Below are positions 1 through 4,426 of a DNA stretch of 6,557 bases, piece after piece; position 1 is the first letter of the stretch; each line of letters begins with the position of its first letter. Source of the DNA: Candidatus Latescibacterota bacterium (GTDB lineage: Bacteria > Latescibacterota > UBA2968 > GCA-2709665); NCBI GenBank assembly GCA_030746455.1, contig JASLMQ010001051.1:1-6557 (forward strand), in the 5' to 3' direction. The notes beneath the pieces are model-generated. The model saw only the letters and a list, made by a program, of their open reading frames with translations, was not told the origin of the DNA and did not search any database. A program made the translations under genes and the position numbers.

Positions 1-48
1 CTTGAAAACGATAGCCCGAATTGCTTACCTTCTTCCACGGTAGCCTCC

Positions 49-99
49 CAAGTGTCGTGGTTAACTCACTGTCCTAAAATAGGACATTCCTGACACTTG
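49..99. repeat. Outer inverted repeat CAAGTGTC/GACACTTG
   Basis: CAAGTGTC at 49-56 is the exact reverse complement of GACACTTG at 92-99. The pair encloses the 17-bp palindrome at 70-86, so the strand could fold as a stem with an internal hairpin. The function is unknown; regulatory DNA or an element end are both possible. Confidence 0.45.
70..86. promoter_or_regulatory. Perfect 17-bp palindrome, possible operator
   Basis: The sequence TGTCCTA-AAA-TAGGACA is a perfect inverted repeat with 7-bp arms around a 3-bp AT centre. This size and symmetry are typical of sites for dimeric helix-turn-helix regulators, and it lies upstream of a plus-strand gene. The arms are too short and lack a T-tract for a normal intrinsic terminator. 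A mobile-element end is an alternative. The palindrome is seen directly; its role is inferred. Confidence 0.5.
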
Positions 100-105
100 T
101 ACAAG
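96..105. repeat. Perfect 10-bp palindrome CTTGTACAAG
   Basis: CTTGTACAAG is self-complementary and overlaps the right arm of the 49-99 inverted repeat. Its CAAG half also occurs at 49-52. It may be a second regulator half-site or part of a larger structure. A 10-bp palindrome alone is weak evidence. Confidence 0.35.
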
Positions 106-130
106 GGGCTACCACTATTTTTGTGAATAA

Positions 131-295
131 TCTAGGCTAGCGATACGGACCGAGACGTTTCGGTCCGGGAAGAAGCCTGCCCGGCTCCGTCCGCATCAGG
201 ACATCTGGGCCTTCTTCTGGTCCGAGAGGGGCGTCGAACACCGGTTCCGGACCCAGGTCCTCAAGGCGGTCGAGCGACCGACTCCCTACCTGTAC
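131..295 (+). other. Coding-like upstream extension of the PilZ-like frame, without a start codon
   Basis: The frame of the following gene stays open back to the TAA at 128-130. Its translation looks like real protein: IWAFFWSERG, then FRTQVL, then a PTPYLYV strand. This order resembles the end of the YcgR N-terminal domain, where a phrase of the type 'y.F.T.VL...p.lyl..P' precedes PilZ. Yet no ATG, GTG or TTG lies in frame between 131 and 295; only ATA at 143 and CTG at 290 are present. Either translation begins at an unusual codon, or the gene lost its 5' end to a rearrangement or frameshift near 130-145. Confidence 0.5.
146..167 (+). other. Stem-loop with 8-bp perfect stem
   Basis: CGGACCGA at 146-153 pairs with TCGGTCCG at 160-167 around the loop GACGTT. 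It lies at the junction where GC-rich coding-like sequence begins, and would be in the 5' untranslated region if translation starts at 296. No T-tract follows. It may be structural or accidental in GC-rich sequence. Confidence 0.35.
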
Positions 296-739
296 GTGAT
301 GCACGGCGACAGCCTCGTGTCGAGCAGAGCCGACGAGATCTTTGCGTGCGACTTCGACGCGGAGGTCGAGGCAGATTGGCTCCCAGCATCCCGGATCGGC
401 CGAGCGACGCCCTCGGTTGCGCTCTTCGAGAAGAAGGCGGATGACGTCGAGACCGTGAAGCTTCGGATACACGAGCTGCGCGGCAGCGGATTTGTGACCT
501 CGACAGACTCCGCATTCGACGTCAACGACCTGCTTCGGCTCAGGGACGAGGGCACCGACGGCTCGCTTCTGGACGGTAAAGTGGGCCGGGCGGTCGAGCC
601 CAGCAAGTCCGGCCTCCAGTTCGCCTTTCAGTTCCTCGACGTGGGCGAGGAGAATCGAGACGTCCTCCTGCACGCCATCTCTCGCCGCCTCTCGCCGACG
701 GTGCTCCAGCAAGACTTCGGCCCTCCGCCCAAGGAGTAG
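296..739 (+). CDS. Probable PilZ/YcgR-like protein with degenerate c-di-GMP motifs; start uncertain
   Basis: The start is placed at GTG 296, with an ATG immediately after it, only because it is the first usable start codon; no ribosome binding site precedes it, and coding-like sequence continues upstream. The 147-aa product resembles a PilZ domain. Around residues 55-68 is a strand-turn-strand where ELRGSG stands in the place of the family's (D/N)xSxxG. Strands follow near 78-83 and 91-100, then GLQFAFQF (106-113), and a closing helix ends in SRR (129-131), as in the typical 'GlxFxxl...R..L..yI.rr' ending. The first c-di-GMP motif, RxxxR, is not clear: candidates are R11 (SSRADEIF) or RIGR (33-36). 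YcgR-type proteins couple c-di-GMP to motility or secretion in the cytoplasm. With both motifs eroded this one may not bind the nucleotide. The stop is 44 bp before the next gene, so co-transcription is possible. The family call rests on pattern recognition only. Confidence 0.5.
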   Translation: MMHGDSLVSSRADEIFACDFDAEVEADWLPASRIGRATPSVALFEKKADDVETVKLRIHELRGSGFVTSTDSAFDVNDLLRLRDEGTDGSLLDGKVGRAVEPSKSGLQFAFQFLDVGEENRDVLLHAISRRLSPTVLQQDFGPPPKE

Positions 740-783
740 CCGCCCCCTCACGCCGAGCTTACCCACCCAACCCGAGAGCCCTC

Positions 784-3700
784 ATGATCCTTCTCTCAAG
801 CCTGCTGCTGGTCGCGCTCGTTCTCTGCCTCGTTCGGAGTTCTCAGGCCAAGGACGGGCCCGTCCTCTTTACCGAAGAAGAGGTGCAGAACGCTCGCAGA
901 AACGTGGGGACATACGACTGGGCCAAGGCTGAACTGGATCTGGTGCTGGAGACATGCCGACCGTGGATGGCGATGTCGGACGACGAGGCCTGGAGCTGGG
1001 TAACCGGCCAGGCGGTGCCAAGGGGTACCCATGTGAACCCCGACTTGGGCTGCCCATCCTGCGGACGCGATCTCTACCGGCACGGGAACTATCCCTGGCT
1101 TGTCTCGTTGGACCGACCGTGGAAGCTGGGGTGCCCGTCCTGTAGCGAGGTCTTCCCCAAGAACGACTACGCAGGATTCCACTCCAGCGGCCTGGGCAAA
1201 GGCGGGGTCTTCAGCGCGGAGCAGGCCAACCGGTCGCTCCTCTTCCACTCCGGCCACCCCAATCCCTCCGACCCAGAGCACGGGTATGCTGTGGACGACG
1301 GGCTGGGATGGATAGACGGTGAGGGGAATCGCTGGTGGTTCGTCGCCTACTACAATCACTGGTGCACCTGGACGGAGATCCCCGTGGCGGCCTACGCTCT
1401 GGGGCTGGCCTACCTCTACACGGGCGAACAGGCCTACGCGCACAAGGGAGCCGTGCTCCTCGACCGCATTGCCGATGTCTATCCCCTGATGGACCTGGAT
1501 CCCTGGTCCGACCTGGAGTTGTATAACTCCCACGGCGGTTCGGGGAGGGGCCGGGTCAAGGGGAGCATCTGGGAGAACTTCCTAGCAGAATCCCTCTCTC
1601 AGGCCTACGACATGGTCTTCGGAGGCATGGCCGACGACGAGGACCTGGTACCCTTCCTATCCGGGAAGGCCTCGCAGTGGGGCCTGGCCAACGACAAGAC
1701 GAGCATCGGCCGCGTCCGCGACAACATCGAGATCAACCTTCTGAGGGAATTCATCAGGTCCTGCCGCGACCGGCGCATCCGGGGAAACGAGGGCATGACG
1801 CAGGCAGCGATGGCCACGGCCGCGGCCGTCCTGGACCATCCCTCTGAAACTCCGGACGCGCTCGACTGGCTCTTCGAACCGGGCGACACCCATCAGGGCG
1901 GCGGTCGAATCCCCGCAACCCTGATCGGGCAGGTGGACCGAGACGGGATCGGCAACGAGGCCTCGCCGAGCTATTGCTTCCTCTGGATGAACGCCTTCCG
2001 GCGGTGCGCGAGGGTCCTGGAGCGCTGCGGAAAGCACCGGGACTATGATCTGCACCGGGACTACCCACGGCTCGTAAGAATGTACGGTGCCCCGTATCGG
2101 CTCACCGCGCTGGACCGATACACCCTCCACATCGGTGATACCGGGCAGACCGGCGACCCCGAGCTGCTCTCGGTGAACCTGTCGATCGCCCTCGAGGGCT
2201 ACCGCAGATCCGGGGATCCCTGTTTTGCCCGGCTGATCCGGAGGCTCAACGACGATCGGGCCGACAGGCTGGTCGCTCCCCTCTTTTCACCGCTTCCCGC
2301 TGCGGGGCGACTCCTGCGAACCGAGTACACCACCACGGGTCTGGCTTCACCGGTCTTCGAGGCGCGGCCCGAGGCGTTCCTCCAGGAGGTCGAGGCCGCT
2401 GTCGCTGAGGCGGGGCCACTCGAGCTGGGAAGCGAGAATCTCAACGGCTACGGTGTGACCCTCTTCCGGTCCGGCTCGGGATATTACGGACGTGCGGCCT
2501 GGCTCTACTATGGACGCAACGGCGGCCACGGACACAAGGACCGCCTGAACATCGGCCTGTACTACCGCGGCATGGACATCACGCCGGACCTGGGGAACCC
2601 GGAGTACAAGGATTCCAAGTGGCCCAAGCGCGCCGGCTGGACGAAGAACACCCTGTCGCACAACACGGTGATGGTGGGGGCACGGCATCAGGAAGCGACC
2701 TGGACCGGCCGCTGCGCCATGTTCGCGACGTCAGAGGGTCTGGGCGTCGTGGAGGTGTCATCGCCCGACGTCTACCCCGAAACGCGGGACTACCGACGCA
2801 CGCTGGCCGTGGTCGACCTCGACGACAGGGAGTCGTATGTGCTCGACATCTTCCGGGTGGAAGGTGGCAGCGACCATCTGATGAGCTTCCACGCAGCGGA
2901 AGGCGAGGTCGAGACAGGCGGACTCGACCTCGTCGAACAGAAGAAGGGGACCTATGCCGGACCCGACATCCCCTTCGGCACCCACTATGACGGTCCCGCC
3001 GACGGCCGCTACCTTGGCAGCGGATTCGCCTATCTGTACGGCGTGTCCAGGGTCCGGGAGCCCGCCCCCGGATGGTGGGCCGACTGGTCGCTTGTGGACA
3101 CCTGGAAAACGCAGGTCGGTGAGGCGCCGGTCCGGCTTCGCTATCATGGCCTCTCCCCCGCCGGCGAGGCTGCTCTTGCGTGGGGAGATCCCCCACAGAA
3201 CAAGCCCGGGAACCCCAGACGGCTTCGCTATCTTCTGCAGCGGAACCAAGGGGACGATTGCAGAAGCCTGTTCGTCTCCGTCATAGAGCCGTACAGCGGG
3301 GATGCGCCAAACCTCGGCAACGTCACCCGCCTGGATCTGGGACTGGACGATGGCGACCTGACCGCTGCAGCGGTCCGTGTGGTCACGGCCGGCGGACGAA
3401 CCGATCTCGCGCTCTCATCCACCGATCCGGACCAGGTCTTCTCATTGGGTGATGGCGTGACGGCTGCCGGACGGTTCGTGTGGGTATCCCTGGAGAATGG
3501 GAGGGTTGCCTCCGTCTTCCTCCTGGGAGGCAGACAGGTGGAGACGCCGGAGGGGATCCTTTACGTCGCGACGAAGGAATACACCGGCGTTGTGCTCGAT
3601 TTCCACCGGCAAGAGGTCGGTCCAGCGTGGATCGATATTCAGGGGGATCTACCGGAAGGAGACGGCCTGAAAGGCACGCAGTTCCGCGTGCAGAACGACG

Positions 3701-3948
3701 GGGTCCGCGACGCCTGCTACGTCGTGCAGCAGGTCAGCGCGAGAACGGATGGCGTCCTGCGCGTGGAGGTGGGTGACACCTCGTTCATCCGCGGGCTGGC
3801 CTCGGAAGAGGATTACGGCCAGGGGTATGTATACGACTTCGGGCCCGGAGATCGGGTGGATGTCCAGACCGTCGTGCACCTTCGGCGCGGCCCCCGGGGC
3901 CTCGAAACCGTGTTGTCAACCACAGAGAGTCGCTGGCGGGAGGCCTGA
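784..3948 (+). CDS. Secreted heparinase II/III-family protein (putative polysaccharide lyase)
   Basis: Complete 1054-aa protein. ATG 784 is the only plausible start; a weak purine run (GAGAG, 774-778) precedes it. Residues 1-22 form a Sec signal peptide ending SSQA, with a hydrophobic core but no basic residue before it. Two CPSC pairs (C90/C93 and C117/C120), the second followed by FPKND, look like a zinc ribbon. The DDGLGW segment (171-176) and about 190-500 fit an alpha/alpha-toroid; RIADVYPLMDL lies at 228-238. The heparinase C-terminal beta domain follows, with GGHGHKD (580-586) and TLSHNTV (623-629). In the heparinase and alginate-lyase folds, catalysis by beta-elimination uses Asn/His and Tyr from the toroid plus a His from the beta domain. 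By position, N335 (GNEG), Y397 (SPSY) and H582 or H584 are candidates; I have not aligned them. A further beta-rich region (about 800-1054) ends with YDFGPGD (1017-1023). It probably cleaves a uronate-containing polysaccharide outside the cytoplasm; the substrate is unknown. No membrane anchor is seen after the signal peptide. Confidence 0.88.
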   Translation: MILLSSLLLVALVLCLVRSSQAKDGPVLFTEEEVQNARRNVGTYDWAKAELDLVLETCRPWMAMSDDEAWSWVTGQAVPRGTHVNPDLGCPSCGRDLYRHGNYPWLVSLDRPWKLGCPSCSEVFPKNDYAGFHSSGLGKGGVFSAEQANRSLLFHSGHPNPSDPEHGYAVDDGLGWIDGEGNRWWFVAYYNHWCTWTEIPVAAYALGLAYLYTGEQAYAHKGAVLLDRIADVYPLMDLDPWSDLELYNSHGGSGRGRVKGSIWENFLAESLSQAYDMVFGGMADDEDLVPFLSGKASQWGLANDKTSIGRVRDNIEINLLREFIRSCRDRRIRGNEGMTQAAMATAAAVLDHPSETPDALDWLFEPGDTHQGGGRIPATLIGQVDRDGIGNEASPSYCFLWMNAFRRCARVLERCGKHRDYDLHRDYPRLVRMYGAPYRLTALDRYTLHIGDTGQTGDPELLSVNLSIALEGYRRSGDPCFARLIRRLNDDRADRLVAPLFSPLPAAGRLLRTEYTTTGLASPVFEARPEAFLQEVEAAVAEAGPLELGSENLNGYGVTLFRSGSGYYGRAAWLYYGRNGGHGHKDRLNIGLYYRGMDITPDLGNPEYKDSKWPKRAGWTKNTLSHNTVMVGARHQEATWTGRCAMFATSEGLGVVEVSSPDVYPETRDYRRTLAVVDLDDRESYVLDIFRVEGGSDHLMSFHAAEGEVETGGLDLVEQKKGTYAGPDIPFGTHYDGPADGRYLGSGFAYLYGVSRVREPAPGWWADWSLVDTWKTQVGEAPVRLRYHGLSPAGEAALAWGDPPQNKPGNPRRLRYLLQRNQGDDCRSLFVSVIEPYSGDAPNLGNVTRLDLGLDDGDLTAAAVRVVTAGGRTDLALSSTDPDQVFSLGDGVTAAGRFVWVSLENGRVASVFLLGGRQVETPEGILYVATKEYTGVVLDFHRQEVGPAWIDIQGDLPEGDGLKGTQFRVQNDGVRDACYVVQQVSARTDGVLRVEVGDTSFIRGLASEEDYGQGYVYDFGPGDRVDVQTVVHLRRGPRGLETVLSTTESRWREA

Positions 3949-3961
3949 TCGGACCGCCCGA

Positions 3962-3979
3962 CCGGAGCTGCGGCTTCGG
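3962..3979 (+). terminator. Small hairpin in the convergent gap, weak terminator candidate
   Basis: CCGGAGC (3962-3968) pairs with GCTTCGG (3973-3979) around the loop TGCG. The stem has 7 pairs including one G-U, so it is better in plus-strand RNA than in minus-strand RNA, where that pair becomes C-A. It starts 14 bp after the stop of the plus-strand gene. No T-tract follows, so it is not a classical intrinsic terminator. An alternative small hairpin, GCCC-TCA-GGGC (3979-3989), competes with it. Confidence 0.3.
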
Positions 3980-3982
3980 CCC

Positions 3983-4426
3983 TCAGGGCTGCTCATCCTG
4001 CGCCACCGCCACAAGCATCTCGAGTGCCGCTACGTAGCCCCGCCACCGGAATCCGGCGATGGTGCCCACGACGATCTCTGAGAAGCACGAGTGCCGCCGG
4101 AAGGCCTCTCGTGCGTGGATGTTCGATAGGTGGACCTCTGCAGTGGGCAGCCCGCTGTCCTCGATGGCGTCCCGCAGCGAATAGCCCATTCCGGTCAGGC
4201 CGGCGGGGTTGATGATGATGCCCTGGACCGTGTCTCGCTCGGCGTGAACCCGATCCACCAGATCGCCCTCATGGTTGGACTGGCAGAACGTCACCTCGCA
4301 GCCCAATTCCCTCGCACGTTCCTCGATCCGGCCGTGGATCTCATCCAGCGTCATCGCCCCGTAGTGCTCCACCCTCCGCTTGCCCAGCATGTTCAGATTC
4401 GGCCCCTGGAGTACAAGGAACTTCAT
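3983..4426 (-). CDS. aroQ: Type II 3-dehydroquinate dehydratase homologue, active-site His replaced by Gly
   Basis: 147 aa, the usual length for the family. I chose ATG at 4426-4424 over the longer frame beginning at 4462 because GGAGGGAGGT lies just before it and MKFLVLQGPNLNMLG is the family's normal N terminus. Type II dehydroquinases are cytoplasmic dodecamers that convert 3-dehydroquinate to 3-dehydroshikimate. Visible conserved residues, by the M. tuberculosis equivalents I recall, are N10 (N12), R17 (R19), Y22 of HYG (Y24, the catalytic base), N73 of INP (N75), E97 and H99 of EVHLSNIH (E99, H101), R106 (R108) and R110 (R112). The exception is position 79: the family has THTS where this protein has TGMG, so the equivalent of His81 is Gly. 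The preceding residues read NPAG where NPGA is usual. The start codon overlaps the stop of the upstream lyase-like gene (ATGA), so translation is probably coupled. Membership of the fold is nearly certain. The activity may be dehydroquinase or a changed dehydratase; the gene symbol denotes the family. Confidence 0.92.
   Translation of the reverse strand: MKFLVLQGPNLNMLGKRRVEHYGAMTLDEIHGRIEERARELGCEVTFCQSNHEGDLVDRVHAERDTVQGIIINPAGLTGMGYSLRDAIEDSGLPTAEVHLSNIHAREAFRRHSCFSEIVVGTIAGFRWRGYVAALEMLVAVAQDEQP

Larger units (their letters stand above)
1..130. other. Intergenic stretch with nested inverted repeats
   Basis: No gene is visible here: there is no ATG on the plus strand, and the GTG and TTG codons lead only to very short frames. 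From about 60 to 130 the stretch is clearly richer in A and T than the rest of the window. It contains three inverted-repeat structures, listed separately, which suits a promoter/operator region or the terminus of a mobile-element remnant. I could not find a convincing -35/-10 pair at normal spacing or a sigma-54 -24/-12 pair. Confidence 0.6.

Noticed and set aside
1..145. Sigma-70 or sigma-54 promoter upstream of the PilZ-like gene
   Set aside because: TTGTAC (97-102) and GAATAAT (125-131) are too far apart for a normal -35/-10 pair, and no GG/GC pair has sigma-54 spacing.
137..766. Long minus-strand open frame of 209 aa opposite the PilZ-like gene
   Set aside because: It mirrors the plus-strand gene; its composition is rich in Arg, Leu, Val and Gly with no recognisable domain, whereas the plus frame has GC-biased third positions and a PilZ-like pattern.
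826..828. Possible lipoprotein cysteine (C15) in the signal peptide of the first lyase
   Set aside because: Leu precedes the Cys where a lipobox needs Gly, Ala or Ser, and the Cys is in the middle of the hydrophobic core; cleavage after SSQA fits better.
796..3249. Several minus-strand and alternate plus-strand frames inside the first lyase gene
   Set aside because: They lie within a complete gene with clear heparinase signatures and have the Arg/Pro/Ser-rich composition of shadow frames in high-GC DNA.
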